Shown piece after piece: positions 26,783 to 38,139 of a DNA stretch of 64,000 nt (its first letter is position 1; the number at the start of each line of letters is the position of its first letter). The notes under the pieces were generated by a model. It was given only the letters and a program-made list of their open reading frames with translations. It searched no databases and had not been told where the DNA came from. The translations under genes and the position numbers were made by a program. This DNA comes from Paraburkholderia bryophila (GTDB lineage Bacteria; Pseudomonadota; Gammaproteobacteria; Burkholderiales; Burkholderiaceae), in the NCBI RefSeq assembly GCF_003269035.1, contig NZ_QLTK01000002.1:558001-622000 (forward strand), written 5' to 3'.

Positions 26783-27976
26783 TTATTTTAACTGACTTTT
26801 TGCGAACAAGGCCAGATTTCCGGCGAGGTCGCCCACTTCGGCCAGTTCGACCGCCCAGTCGGCCGCGCGCTGCTTCAGCGCCGGGAGGTGGTTCAGGAAC
26901 GCCGCCCAATCGGGCTGGCCCGCACCGTTCCAGGCGTGCCAGAAGCGCGCCAGCGCGTCGCGGGCGTCGGCGGGCAGCGTGCGGGTGTAGTGGGCGAGCG
27001 CGGCGTCGAGCTTGGGCAGATGAGCGTCGTCGGCTTGCGGGTAGATGTGCCAGACGAACGGTTTGGCCGCCCATTGGGCCCGCACGAACGAATCTTCGCC
27101 GCGCACGAAATTGATGTCGCTCACCCAGAGCAGCGCGTCGTAGCCCGGCTGGCTGGTGAACGCGAGGGCATGTGCGCTGAGGTTGCCGCGTTCGGCCTGC
27201 GTGCCGGCGGCGAATTCGGGCAACCCGAAAAAGCGCGCGACCGCGGCCGAGATGCGACCTTCGGGCACCAGCAGCACGACCGGCGCGGCGCTGTCGCGCC
27301 ACTGTTCGAGCAGGCTGTCGACGGCGGGGTTTTCGTAGGCGAACAGCGAGACCACCGTGGCCGCGGCGGGCGGCGGCGGGCGGCCGATGCTCTGTTGCCA
27401 CCATGCGGCGCGTGCCGCCTGCGAGGCGTCGAAGGACGCGCGCGCGGCATCGAGATGCCGTTCTTTCAGCACGCCGCCCGTGCCGGGTCCGAGCCCGGGG
27501 AAGAAGAACGTCTTGGTCAGCGGATAGCGCGGGTGCGGCGACGGCCGCAAATGAAAGTCCGCGACCCAGTCTTCGGCGCTCAGGTATTCGAGGTTGAACC
27601 ATACCGGCGTGGGTTCGCGCCGCGCCATCGCGGCGACGTAGACCGGCGGCAGTTCGCAGGCGAAGGCTTCGATCACGACGTCGGCGACCTCGAGCGACTC
27701 GCCCGCGTGCGCCGGCTGATGCCAGTGTTCGACGACGATGCCGCCGATCGTCTGGCGAGGCCGGTCCAGTGCCAGCGAAGGGCACAGTTTCTGGAACGCG
27801 TGCAGATCGTCGACGAATACGCGCACCTGCCAGCCGTGCTCGCTCGCGAGTTGACGCGCAAGACGCCAGCACACGCCGATATCGCCGAAATTGTCGATGA
27901 CCGCGCAAAAGATGTCGCAGGCGATCGCGGCGGAATGGGCTTCGGCGGATTCGGAAGAGGGTGCAGCAGTGGACAT
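26783..27976 (-). CDS. earP: EF-P arginine rhamnosyltransferase EarP
   Basis: EarP transfers rhamnose from dTDP-rhamnose to Arg32 of EF-P. The 397-residue GT-B protein (DUF2331) has the start CDIFCAVIDNFGDIGVCWRLARQL, whose two Asp residues match the catalytic pair known from other EarPs, LEYLSAEDWV, TFFFPGLGPGTGG, and the late donor-binding segment NFVRGEDSFVRAQWA. ATG 27976 is used; the open frame continues upstream on the antisense strand of uvrC, with no family similarity. It is 314 bp upstream of its substrate gene efp. Confidence 0.96.
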   Translation of the reverse strand: MSTAAPSSESAEAHSAAIACDIFCAVIDNFGDIGVCWRLARQLASEHGWQVRVFVDDLHAFQKLCPSLALDRPRQTIGGIVVEHWHQPAHAGESLEVADVVIEAFACELPPVYVAAMARREPTPVWFNLEYLSAEDWVADFHLRPSPHPRYPLTKTFFFPGLGPGTGGVLKERHLDAARASFDASQAARAAWWQQSIGRPPPPAAATVVSLFAYENPAVDSLLEQWRDSAAPVVLLVPEGRISAAVARFFGLPEFAAGTQAERGNLSAHALAFTSQPGYDALLWVSDINFVRGEDSFVRAQWAAKPFVWHIYPQADDAHLPKLDAALAHYTRTLPADARDALARFWHAWNGAGQPDWAAFLNHLPALKQRAADWAVELAEVGDLAGNLALFAKSQLK

Positions 27977-28174
27977 GGTGGCCAAGGGTCGCGGAGGCAA
28001 AAAGCGGTGCATTCCCGCCAGGCTGCCGGATTCGCGGCAGCCGCTTCGAACGGTCGCGGAATGTTCTAAACTGGCGATTCTAAAGCACCCGTCCACGACT
28101 GCGCACACCGGTTTCGCTCCCGCGCGCGGCGCGCGGCGAGGCCCCGCGAGACAGTCCCATCCAACCGATTCTGC

Positions 28175-30547
<2,373 letters not shown>

Positions 30548-30691
30548 TGGCAGCGTGACGGCCTGGGCGTTCACCGGCCGCGATTGAGCGCCCAGGCGGC
30601 GCGCGTGCCATGGCCCGTGCGCCGCTTTGCTTGTGGCAGTCCCTGTGACACGGCACAATTGCATCTCCCTTGCCAGACGCTGCGCCTGCCC

Positions 30692-31285
30692 ATGCCGTTT
30701 AATTTTCCGATTTTCCTGACCTGGCTGCGGATCGTCCTGATTCCGCTCGTCGTCGGCGTGTTCTATTTGCCCGACATGATGATGAGCCCCGCGCACCGCA
30801 ACCTGGCGGCCGCGACGATCTTCATTCTGGCCGCGCTGACCGACTGGTTCGACGGCTTCCTGGCGCGTAAGTGGAATCAGACCTCGGCGTTCGGCGCGTT
30901 CCTCGATCCGGTCGCCGACAAGCTGATGGTGACCGCGGCGCTACTGGTGCTGGTGCAACTCACGCGGATCGATTCGGCGATCGCGTTGGTGATCGTCGGG
31001 CGCGAGATCGCGATCTCGGCGCTGCGCGAGTGGATGGCGCAGATCGGCGCGTCGAAGAGCGTCGCGGTGAATTCGCTCGGCAAGTTCAAAACCGTGTGTC
31101 AGATGGTCGCGATTCCCATGCTGCTGTTCTACGGCCCGTTGCCGTTCGGCGGTGGCGTGGTGGTCGACACGCGCGTGTGGGGCCTGTGGCTGATCTATCT
31201 GGCTGCGTTCCTGACCATCTGGTCGATGCTCTATTACATGAAGCTCGCGTGGCCGCAGATCCGCGAACGTGGCGGGGCGGCATGA
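30692..31285 (+). CDS. pgsA: Phosphatidylglycerophosphate synthase
   Basis: PgsA makes phosphatidylglycerophosphate from CDP-diacylglycerol and glycerol-3-phosphate in the inner membrane. The 197-residue protein has the CDP-alcohol phosphotransferase signature, DG-x2-AR-x8-G-x3-D-x3-D, in TDWFDGFLARKWNQTSAFGA followed by FLDPVADK, and about five hydrophobic segments. ATG 30692 matches the family start (FNFPIFLTWLRI). The uvrC-pgsA-tRNA order is the same as in E. coli. Confidence 0.96.
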   Translation: MPFNFPIFLTWLRIVLIPLVVGVFYLPDMMMSPAHRNLAAATIFILAALTDWFDGFLARKWNQTSAFGAFLDPVADKLMVTAALLVLVQLTRIDSAIALVIVGREIAISALREWMAQIGASKSVAVNSLGKFKTVCQMVAIPMLLFYGPLPFGGGVVVDTRVWGLWLIYLAAFLTIWSMLYYMKLAWPQIRERGGAA

Positions 31286-31322
31286 GTGAAATCTGTTCAG
31301 TAAAAGACATTCGCAAAAGGGG

Positions 31323-31351
31323 TTGACACGTTTCAGTCGTTTCTCCATAAT
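31323..31351 (+). promoter_or_regulatory. Sigma-70 promoter of the tRNA-Gly/Gly/Cys operon
   Basis: TTGACA (31323-31328) and CATAAT (31346-31351) are 17 bp apart, a close-to-consensus promoter. The first tRNA begins about 90 bp downstream of the predicted start point. Confidence 0.85.
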
Positions 31352-31447
31352 CTCGTTTCTCCGATGCACGCAGTTTGAAGCAGCAGCGGAAATAGCAGGT
31401 TAGTTGTAGGCAGTATTGAAGTAGAAGCACGGCAATAGCAGCACAAA

Positions 31448-31523
31448 GCGGGAGTAGCTCAGTTGGTAGAGCGCAACCTTGCCAAGGTTGAGGTCGCGAG
31501 TTCGAGCCTCGTCTCCCGCTCCA
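31448..31523 (+). tRNA. tRNA-Gly (GCC), copy 1
   Basis: The 76-nt cloverleaf has acceptor GCGGGAG/CTCCCGC, D-loop AGCTCAGTTGGTAGAGC, anticodon loop TTGCCAA (anticodon GCC) and TTCGAGC in the T-arm. The CCA end is encoded. Identical to copy 2. Confidence 0.97.
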
Positions 31524-31587
31524 AATTTTTGAAGCAATGCGTTGTTTGGCGAAGTGAAAAGTGCAGCGCGTTGTGAAGCAGTTCAAT

Positions 31588-31663
31588 GCGGGAGTAGCTC
31601 AGTTGGTAGAGCGCAACCTTGCCAAGGTTGAGGTCGCGAGTTCGAGCCTCGTCTCCCGCTCCA
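31588..31663 (+). tRNA. tRNA-Gly (GCC), copy 2
   Basis: Identical in sequence to the first copy, 64 bp downstream, with encoded CCA. The duplication increases dosage of the tRNA reading GGC, a frequent codon in such GC-rich genomes. Confidence 0.97.
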
Positions 31664-31785
31664 TACATAAGGGGAAGCAACGCTTCCCTTTTTGTTTGAT
31701 GGGCTGAAGGTTTCAGCCTCACCGGTTGTACCGGTGGCCCACCAGACAAACCTGCGAATCTGCAGCTAGATTCCAGTCCGCTTGC

Positions 31786-31859
31786 GGCGCGATAGCAAAG
31801 CGGTTATGCAGCGGCCTGCAAAGCCGTTTAGGCCGGTTCGACTCCGGCTCGCGCCTCCA
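31786..31859 (+). tRNA. tRNA-Cys (GCA)
   Basis: The 74-nt cloverleaf has acceptor GGCGCGA/TCGCGCC, anticodon loop CTGCAAA (anticodon GCA), T-arm GGTTCGACTCC and encoded CCA. It closes the tRNA operon, like cysT in the E. coli glyW-cysT-leuZ cluster that also follows pgsA; no tRNA-Leu is seen here. Confidence 0.96.
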
Positions 31860-31871
31860 GAAGTTGATGTA

Positions 31872-31910
31872 AAGAAAAGCCCCGACCTGGTCGGGGCTTT
31901 TCTTTTTTCG
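31872..31910 (+). terminator. Intrinsic terminator of the tRNA operon
   Basis: AAAGCCCCGACC pairs with GGTCGGGGCTTT (about 31875-31899), followed by TCTTTTTTC. Confidence 0.88.
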
Positions 31911-32005
31911 GCGCGTCGATCGCATTCGATACTCGACACGAACGCGATCGACATCCACAGGGCGCAGCAGCCTGGGCAGCGCGCCCTCACGCCCACATCA
32001 CCACC

Positions 32006-33061
32006 TCAAAAACTAATTGCGGATTTGAGCGAACCCAGCGCCGCGCCGTTGAGAAAGTAAGCGTTGCTTTGCGGCGTCCCACCACCCAGCGGTGTGATCT
32101 GCAGCGTCGTGCCGCTCCTGATCAGATAGCCCGCCGAGATTCCGCCGTTGCTCTGGTAGTACACGCGGTAATCGGTGGTTGCGCCGCCGAGTTGCGCATT
32201 GGCGACCCATGCGCGTACGCCCGCCACCGTGACGATCTGGCCGTCGCCAAGTTGATAAGTCTTGCCGTCCGCGGTGCTGGTGTAGGGGAAGAAACCCTCG
32301 AGCGTCGAAATCGCCGCCGAGCAGGGTGTCGGGGTGTTTCCCGTGGTAGCCGGGGCAACGCAATCGTAGGCATACAGCGTGTCGGCGGCATACTGCCTGA
32401 CTACTTTCACGTAGGCCGCGCCCGTTTGCCAGGTGGCCTGCGTGTTGTACAGCGCCTGCCCGTTAATGGTGTTGGTGATCAGGCCCACCGCGCTATTCGC
32501 AAACAGTTCAGCGGGAGAGGCAGAGATCAATCCCGTGAGCGGCACCACGGTGTAGCTGGTGCCGAGCACCGTACGAAGGGTAGTCTTACCATCCGCGGCC
32601 AGATAGTCTTCCTGGACATTAGCGCCGTTGTAGCTGACTTGCACCTGCGGCGGCATGGCGGTGCTGGCCACCGCGCCGTTGGTCACCAGACGATCCACCG
32701 CCAACGTCGGCACCCGCAAGGCGCTCGATACCGACGAATAGGAGACGCTCAACATCTGCGCACCGTTCGCCGGACTTTGCGCGACGCTCGAGTCGTCGCT
32801 GTAGAAGGTTGAGTTCGAACTCATACCCAGTACACCGGTCGACGAAGTGGTGAAGGAGAGGGCACCGCTCACATAGTGCAGGCCGCCGTTCGCGGCGAGC
32901 GCCGCACTTTCATAGTTTTGCTGAACGGCGCTCAGATTCGCCGAGTTCGACGTCGACCCCGAGCCTCCGGATGACCCACCTCCGCACGCCGATAAAAGCA
33001 GTGCGAGTCCCGTACCCAGAACGACCTGTTTATTTACTGCCCGCTTCTTTAATTCTTTCAT
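32006..33061 (-). CDS. Exported lipoprotein of unknown function
   Basis: The 351-residue protein has a lipoprotein signal: positive start (MKELKKRAVNKQ), hydrophobic core and lipobox LLSAC, followed by a Gly/Ser linker (GGGSSGGSGSTSNSAN). The mature part is rich in Ser, Thr, Ala, Tyr and beta-strand-like alternations, with only two Cys in the C-terminal half (YDCVAPATTGNTPTPCSAA), which may form a disulfide. I do not recognise the family. ATG 33061 is preferred over an in-frame TTG at 33082. The gene is divergent from the secreted protein at 33273. Confidence 0.8.
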   Translation of the reverse strand: MKELKKRAVNKQVVLGTGLALLLSACGGGSSGGSGSTSNSANLSAVQQNYESAALAANGGLHYVSGALSFTTSSTGVLGMSSNSTFYSDDSSVAQSPANGAQMLSVSYSSVSSALRVPTLAVDRLVTNGAVASTAMPPQVQVSYNGANVQEDYLAADGKTTLRTVLGTSYTVVPLTGLISASPAELFANSAVGLITNTINGQALYNTQATWQTGAAYVKVVRQYAADTLYAYDCVAPATTGNTPTPCSAAISTLEGFFPYTSTADGKTYQLGDGQIVTVAGVRAWVANAQLGGATTDYRVYYQSNGGISAGYLIRSGTTLQITPLGGGTPQSNAYFLNGAALGSLKSAISF

Positions 33062-33272
33062 TATTGTATTTTCATCTTTCAATTATGTTTGTCGATTTAA
33101 TGAGGCTTCGAATGAGGCGATGAACAATAGCGATTTATTGCCGATCATGTAAAGTAGGGAATGCTGTTTGTTTATTCAGTGGCATTAACTGAACCGTGCT
33201 GCGTCAGTTTGACGATGTCTTTCGTTGCGAAAACGCGGGTGGCAAACCTGCCATGACTACAACAATTCGACC
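33062..33272. other. AT-rich divergent spacer
   Basis: These 211 bp between two divergent exported-protein genes are visibly richer in A and T than the rest of the window, with several TAAA/TTTA runs. They should hold promoters for both genes. I could not assign a consensus promoter with confidence. Confidence 0.4.
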
Positions 33273-34007
33273 ATGAAAAAAACCTTAACTGCTGCGTTGC
33301 TGGTGACGCTTGCTCTGCCACTTATCGCGACTGCGCAATCGGCGCCGGCGCCTGCGATAAAGACCGGCGACACCTGGACCTACGTGTCGACGTTCGAGAA
33401 AGCGCCTTCCGGATGGCGTCAGACACACGACGAAGTGACGGTGCTGCGCGCCACGCCTTCGCATATCTATTATTCGTCGAAGCAGGTGGGTTCGAGCCAG
33501 ACGCCGAGCGAGGCGATTGCAGGTGCGGACTGGAGTCGGGAGCGCAACGTCAACGGCGCCGACACAGTGGTCAATCGCCCACTCGCCTTCCCGCTGTCGC
33601 CGGGCAAGACGTGGAATCTCGATTACACGGAGCAGCATCCGAACAAAACCTTCGCGATGCAAAAGTGGAGCTCGCAATACCGGGTAGTCGGGACGGAGTC
33701 GGTCGAAGTGCCGGCCGGTAAATTCCAGGCGATCAAAGTCGAAGCGGAGGGCGATTGGGTCGCGCAACTCGAGCCGACGCAGACCGTGACGCAAGCCGTG
33801 CAGACGCAACAGGGCGATACCGCGATGGTCACGCACGCGCAGAAGACCGGCGCGGTTCAGGTGACCGGGCGCACTTATAAAGCGTTCTGGTATGTACCGG
33901 AAATCGGCCGTTGGGTGAAATCGGTCGAAGAATATTACGGCAGTAACGGTGTGCGAAACGAGCGTTATACCAACGAGCTGGAGTCGTTTAAAAGAAGCGC
34001 GGAATAA
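33273..34007 (+). CDS. Secreted protein of unknown function
   Basis: The 244-residue protein has a signal peptide (MKKTLTAALLVTLALPLIATAQ, cleaved around residue 22). The mature part begins with KTGDTWTYVSTFEKAPSG, is rich in aromatic and Thr residues, and carries VPAGKFQAIKVEAEG and an end segment YKAFWYVPEIGRWVKSVEEYY. The pattern of a GDTW start, PAG-F-x-I and WY-PEIG resembles periplasmic beta-barrel-like lipid-binding folds with a DUF3108-style look; that comparison is weak. The function is not known. Confidence 0.75.
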   Translation: MKKTLTAALLVTLALPLIATAQSAPAPAIKTGDTWTYVSTFEKAPSGWRQTHDEVTVLRATPSHIYYSSKQVGSSQTPSEAIAGADWSRERNVNGADTVVNRPLAFPLSPGKTWNLDYTEQHPNKTFAMQKWSSQYRVVGTESVEVPAGKFQAIKVEAEGDWVAQLEPTQTVTQAVQTQQGDTAMVTHAQKTGAVQVTGRTYKAFWYVPEIGRWVKSVEEYYGSNGVRNERYTNELESFKRSAE

Positions 34008-34173
34008 ACCCACCCTGCGCCGCATTAATGGTCCGCAACTCGTTGCGGAAAAGAAGCCCTGCATTTGAACTGAAGCCTTGAAGCTGGACGATCGTCCAGT
34101 CCATGGCGAGCCGGTTCACATTCGGGGCTTTTTTGCGGATACTTCCCTGCTTCGAAACTGGCCAGGCGCGTCC

Positions 34174-34572
34174 ATGCAATCCCTCCAACGCCGCTCTCTC
34201 CACCTGCGCGTCATCTACGCGCTCTGCCTGTGCGGCGCCACCTGGACGCATCTGCAAGTGGCGCTGACGCACGGTCTCTGGTGGGACTACGGCGGCGCCG
34301 TGCCGCTCACGCGCGTCTACTGGACCTCGCTGCTGTTCGTCGATCCGTTGACCGCGTTATTGCTGCTCGTCTCGCCTGTGGTGGGGCTGATACTCTGCGT
34401 CGCCGTGATCGTGACCGATGTAGCGCACAATTCCTGGTTCGCGCTGCATCATCCGATCCGGATGGACCTGTATCTGTCGCAGATCGTTTTTCTACTGTTC
34501 GTCCTGTCTACCTTCCGGACCGCCTGGCGCGGCGCCGTCCGCGCGCGTCCGGCGTTGTCTGCCGCCAATTGA
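34174..34572 (+). CDS. Small integral membrane protein, unknown function
   Basis: The 132-residue protein has about four hydrophobic segments (VIYALCLCGATWTHL, VYWTSLLFVDPLTALLLLV, VGLILCVAVIVTDV, LYLSQIVFLLFVLST). It includes conserved-looking His residues in LTHGLWWDY and VAHNSWFALHHP. An in-frame ATG lies at 34078, but the intervening residues are polar and unlike a start. It lies 48 bp upstream of the TraB/GumN-like gene and may be co-transcribed with it. Confidence 0.65.
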   Translation: MQSLQRRSLHLRVIYALCLCGATWTHLQVALTHGLWWDYGGAVPLTRVYWTSLLFVDPLTALLLLVSPVVGLILCVAVIVTDVAHNSWFALHHPIRMDLYLSQIVFLLFVLSTFRTAWRGAVRARPALSAAN

Positions 34573-34619
34573 ATGGCGTGCTCGCCGCCGGCGTTATCGA
34601 TCGTCCATACCGAGGCCGC

Positions 34620-35378
34620 ATGTATTTACAACTCACCGGCACCCAGTTACGTCTGCTCGGCTCGATGCACCTTTTTCCCGCGACGAGCCGCCGTACTCCG
34701 CCATGGATCGCCGAAGCCTACGATTGGGCCGAATCGCTCGTCCTCGAGTCCGACGCGCCGACGATTCTGCCGTTCCTGAAGGCCGCCACACCAGCCGGCG
34801 CCGAGCGCTTGCGACCGCTGCTAGCCGACGACGCATGGCAGCGGCTCAACGCCGTCTGGCCCACCGAGGGCCCGCTCGCGCCGCTCGCCGAACTACGACC
34901 ATGGGCCGCGCTGATCGTCGCGCCGACGCTGTTCCAGCAAGTGGTCGAAGGCGTCGAGCCGCGTCTGCTACGCTCGGCGCTGACTCAGGGCAAACCGTAT
35001 CGCTACCTGGAGAGCGCGCAGGAAGTGGCGGCGTCGCTCGATTCGATTCCGCTCGACGCGATCGCCGCGGCGCTCGACCTGCTGATGGCCGACCTCACCG
35101 AGCCGCAGCGCACGCTCGAGAAGATGCATGCCGCGTGGATTAACGGCGATCTCCCGGCCGTGCAGCGGATTGCCGTCGAATCGCCGATGTTCAATCTGCC
35201 GGGCATCCGCGAGGCGATCCTAGATGCCCGCAATCGCGCGTGGGCGGCGCATCTGACGGCGCTGATCGAGCGGCCGGAGCGCACCCTGGTGGTGATCGGC
35301 GCGCTGCATCTGTGCGGCCCCGGCAACCTGATCGAATGCCTGGCGCGGCCTGTCGAACCGGTGCCGGACGCAGCCTGA
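34620..35378 (+). CDS. TraB/GumN-like protein
   Basis: The 252-residue protein begins LTGTQLRLLGSMHLFP and ends with LVVIGALHLCGPGNLIECL, the paired G-x-H motifs typical of the TraB/GumN (DUF/erythromycin esterase-like Tiki) superfamily, whose Tiki members are metal-dependent proteases. The middle is helical and Ala/Leu-rich. There is no signal peptide, unlike many GumN proteins, so a cytoplasmic location is inferred. The substrate is unknown. Confidence 0.7.
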   Translation: MYLQLTGTQLRLLGSMHLFPATSRRTPPWIAEAYDWAESLVLESDAPTILPFLKAATPAGAERLRPLLADDAWQRLNAVWPTEGPLAPLAELRPWAALIVAPTLFQQVVEGVEPRLLRSALTQGKPYRYLESAQEVAASLDSIPLDAIAAALDLLMADLTEPQRTLEKMHAAWINGDLPAVQRIAVESPMFNLPGIREAILDARNRAWAAHLTALIERPERTLVVIGALHLCGPGNLIECLARPVEPVPDAA

Positions 35379-35572
35379 TAAGACTCACGCAAGGCCATGC
35401 CACGACGGGCTTTGCGCCGCGTGCAACCCCGCTGAGAACTTAACGAGGCGGAACTCCGCCGCCGGGTTTAAATCCCACTGAAAACCCGAGCGCAAAGGTT
35501 TGCACCGAAGTTTGCCGCTATACACTGAGTGCCAATAATCGCAGCCAACCCAACGGCCATAGGAAAAACGAC

Positions 35573-36553
35573 ATGCATGTCCCACCGACGCCTAGCAATG
35601 AAAGCGCCCGTCTCGACACCTTGCGTGCGCTGCATATCCTCGACACCTCGCCTGAAGAGCGCTTCGACCGGCTGACGCGGCTGGCCAAGCGGCTGTTCGG
35701 CGTGCCGATCGCGCTCGTGAGCCTCGTCGACGCCGACCGCCAGTGGTTCAAGTCCTGCGTCGGCTTGACGGCCAGCGAGACTTCGCGCGACATCTCGTTC
35801 TGCGCTCACGCGATTCTCGGCGACGAAATCATGATGGTGCCCGATGCACTGGCCGACGCGCGCTTTCACGACAATCCGCTGGTCATCGACAACCCCAATA
35901 TCCGTTTCTATGCCGGCTGTCCGCTGACGGTGCCCAACGGCAGCAAGCTCGGCACGCTGTGTCTGATCGACGTCAAACCGCGCGGTCTCGACGAAGAAGA
36001 GCGCGAACTGCTGCGCGATCTGGCGCGCATGGCCGAGCAGGAACTGGCCGCCGTGCAGCTCGCCACGCTCGACGACCTGACGCTGCTGTCCAACCGGCGC
36101 GGTTTCGAAGCGCTCGCGCAACATGCGCTGAACGTCTGCAAGCGGCTGGAGAAACCGGCGTCGCTGCTGTTCTTCGACCTGAACGACTTCAAGCAGATCA
36201 ACGACACCCACGGCCACGCCGAGGGCGACCGCGCACTGACCACGTTCGCCGACGTGCTGCGCACGGCGCTGCGCGAGAGCGACGTGATCGGGCGGCTGGG
36301 CGGCGACGAATTCGTCGCGTTGCTCACCAATTCAAGCAGCGCCGAAACCCACGAAGTCACGCAGCGTCTCCAGCATCTGCTGGACGCGCGCAATGCCGGC
36401 GAGCAGCGCGGTTATCAGATCCGTTTCAGCGTCGGACAGATTCAGTACGAACCCGCGCGGCATGCGTCGATTGCCGAACTGCTGGCGGCCGCGGATACGG
36501 CGATGTATAGCCACAAGCAGGCGTCGAAGGCACGCGCCGCGCAGCGCATCTGA
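35573..36553 (+). CDS. GAF-GGDEF diguanylate cyclase
   Basis: The 326-residue protein has a GAF domain (residues about 20-155, RFDRLTRLAKRLFGVPIALVSLVDADRQWF, ISFCAHAIL, GTLCLIDVKPR) and a GGDEF domain (about 165-320). The active site GRLGGDEFVAL is intact, and an RESD inhibitory (I-site) motif lies five residues before it, so it should make c-di-GMP with product inhibition. There is no membrane segment; the GAF domain probably senses a small ligand in the cytoplasm. Confidence 0.94.
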   Translation: MHVPPTPSNESARLDTLRALHILDTSPEERFDRLTRLAKRLFGVPIALVSLVDADRQWFKSCVGLTASETSRDISFCAHAILGDEIMMVPDALADARFHDNPLVIDNPNIRFYAGCPLTVPNGSKLGTLCLIDVKPRGLDEEERELLRDLARMAEQELAAVQLATLDDLTLLSNRRGFEALAQHALNVCKRLEKPASLLFFDLNDFKQINDTHGHAEGDRALTTFADVLRTALRESDVIGRLGGDEFVALLTNSSSAETHEVTQRLQHLLDARNAGEQRGYQIRFSVGQIQYEPARHASIAELLAAADTAMYSHKQASKARAAQRI

Positions 36554-36638
36554 GCGCGCGATAGCGTGGGGCCGTCGCGCGCGGCATAATCGTGGATCGC
36601 CGCGGCGCCTCGCCGCCGGCTCTTTTTCGAAGCGCGTC

Positions 36639-37136
36639 ATGACCGAACCGCAACACACCGCCGCCACGCGGCGGGCACAACTCGAATGGCGCTGGAAAGC
36701 GTTCGGCGACCTCAGCAGCGCCGAAGTCTATGCCATGCTCGCAGCACGTAGCGCGGTGTTCGTCGTCGAGCAGAATTGTGTGTATGGCGACATCGACGGG
36801 CTCGATCTGGACGCGTGGCACCTGTTCGCATTCGGTCCCGGCGACGAGCGTTATCCGCCGTTGGCGGGATATCTGCGGGTGCTGCTGCCCGATGCCGAAG
36901 ACAGCGATATCCGGATCGGTCGCGTGCTGACCACCGCGCCGTTTCGCGGTATCGGTCTGGGCAATGCCATGCTCGAGCGCGCGCTCGAGCACATCCGCGC
37001 GCAGTGGCCCGGCACGCCGATCCGGCTGCACGCGCAAGCGCATCTGCAAGGCTTCTATGGCGCGTTCGGCTTTACGCCGGTGTCGGAGATTCACGACGAA
37101 GACGACATTCCGCATGTGTGGATGCGTTCGGTGTGA
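36639..37136 (+). CDS. ElaA-like GNAT acetyltransferase
   Basis: The 165-residue GNAT protein matches the ElaA pattern: LSSAEVYAMLAARSAVFVVEQNC-VYGDIDGLD near the start, an IGRVLTTAPFRGIGLGNAML acetyl-CoA loop (Q/R-x2-G-x-G type), and the end LQGFYGAFGFTPVSEIHDEDDIPHVWM. The acetylated substrate is unknown. ATG 36639 is used, starting 86 bp after the diguanylate cyclase. Confidence 0.88.
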   Translation: MTEPQHTAATRRAQLEWRWKAFGDLSSAEVYAMLAARSAVFVVEQNCVYGDIDGLDLDAWHLFAFGPGDERYPPLAGYLRVLLPDAEDSDIRIGRVLTTAPFRGIGLGNAMLERALEHIRAQWPGTPIRLHAQAHLQGFYGAFGFTPVSEIHDEDDIPHVWMRSV

Positions 37137-37245
37137 AGCGAAGGCGGGCGTGTTCGGCCGTACGGAGGCTGCCGGTTGGCGAACTAGCTAGCTCGCTCAG
37201 CTCGCCCAACGCCGCCGTCAAACCCCAGCTGTTCTTGCGGTCTCA

Positions 37246-38130
37246 CTACCGACGACCGTTCGCCGGCACCGACGCGCCCGGCGTCGCCACCTTCACCACC
37301 TTCGCACGCCGTTCATTGCGCAACCGGCCACGCGCCGACAGCCGCATCCAGTGACGCAACGCGATCAGCGCGCCGATCACGCTCATCATCGAACCCGGAA
37401 TCCACAGCAGCAGGCCGCCGATCTGCTGGTCGCGCATTGGGCTCAGCCAGGTGAACGCGCGGCCGCAGATCGAATAGATCGGATACAGCTCGTGCGGCGT
37501 GAAGAAGATGAATGCGCCGAGCAGAATCTGCGGCGGAATCGCGGCGATTACCACGAGAATGCGCTTGCCGGGCGACAGCCGCGCCGGCGGCGCGGGACGC
37601 GGGTCGAGCACGAGCCACCAGAACAGCAGGCCGTCGAGCACCATGCTCCAGTTCATGACGCGATAAAGCCGCCAGTCGAGCATCGCGACGAAATGGATTG
37701 GCGACATCAGCCAGAAGTAGATCAGCCCGACGAACAGCGTGACCGCGACCACCGGATGCATCACGATGTCGAGCAGCCGACGCACCACGGGTGTTGCCAG
37801 CGCGGGCCGCACGACACGTTGCCGCCAGCGGAATGGAATCCCCGCGCGCAACGCGGCGCCCGGATACGACAGCGCGATGAAAAACGGTCCGAGATGATGC
37901 AGCACCAGATGCTGCGCGCGATGCATGAAGAACTCATGCTCGAAGAAATAATCGAGCCGCGTGTGCAGCGCGACATACAACGCCACCAGCCCGAACCAGA
38001 ACGACAGGCGCCTGCGGATCGACACTTTCGCCTTGCGCGCGCCGCGCACGAACAGGATCGCCGGAATCAGCAGCGCGATCACGACGGTCGGCGAAAACTC
38101 CCACGGATCGAGCCAGTAGAGCAGATTCAT
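37246..38130 (-). CDS. ctaG: Cytochrome c oxidase assembly factor CtaG (caa3 type)
   Basis: The 294-residue membrane protein has about seven hydrophobic segments and family His-rich motifs (MHRAQHLVLHHLGPFFIALSYPG near residue 70), plus DPRPAPPARLSPGKRI and FFTPHELYPIYSICGR. The caa3_CtaG family helps build the copper centre of cytochrome c oxidase. It lies 9 bp after the PCuAC chaperone gene and after a Sco gene on the same strand, a coherent copper-delivery unit. Confidence 0.92.
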   Translation of the reverse strand: MNLLYWLDPWEFSPTVVIALLIPAILFVRGARKAKVSIRRRLSFWFGLVALYVALHTRLDYFFEHEFFMHRAQHLVLHHLGPFFIALSYPGAALRAGIPFRWRQRVVRPALATPVVRRLLDIVMHPVVAVTLFVGLIYFWLMSPIHFVAMLDWRLYRVMNWSMVLDGLLFWWLVLDPRPAPPARLSPGKRILVVIAAIPPQILLGAFIFFTPHELYPIYSICGRAFTWLSPMRDQQIGGLLLWIPGSMMSVIGALIALRHWMRLSARGRLRNERRAKVVKVATPGASVPANGRR

Positions 38131-38139
38131 CGCAGCGTG

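Noticed and set aside
31448..31663. Two identical tRNA-Gly genes as an attachment-site duplication from an integrated element
   Set aside because: Both are full length with encoded CCA, and only 64 bp lie between them with no integrase; ordinary tandem tRNA duplication in an operon explains them.
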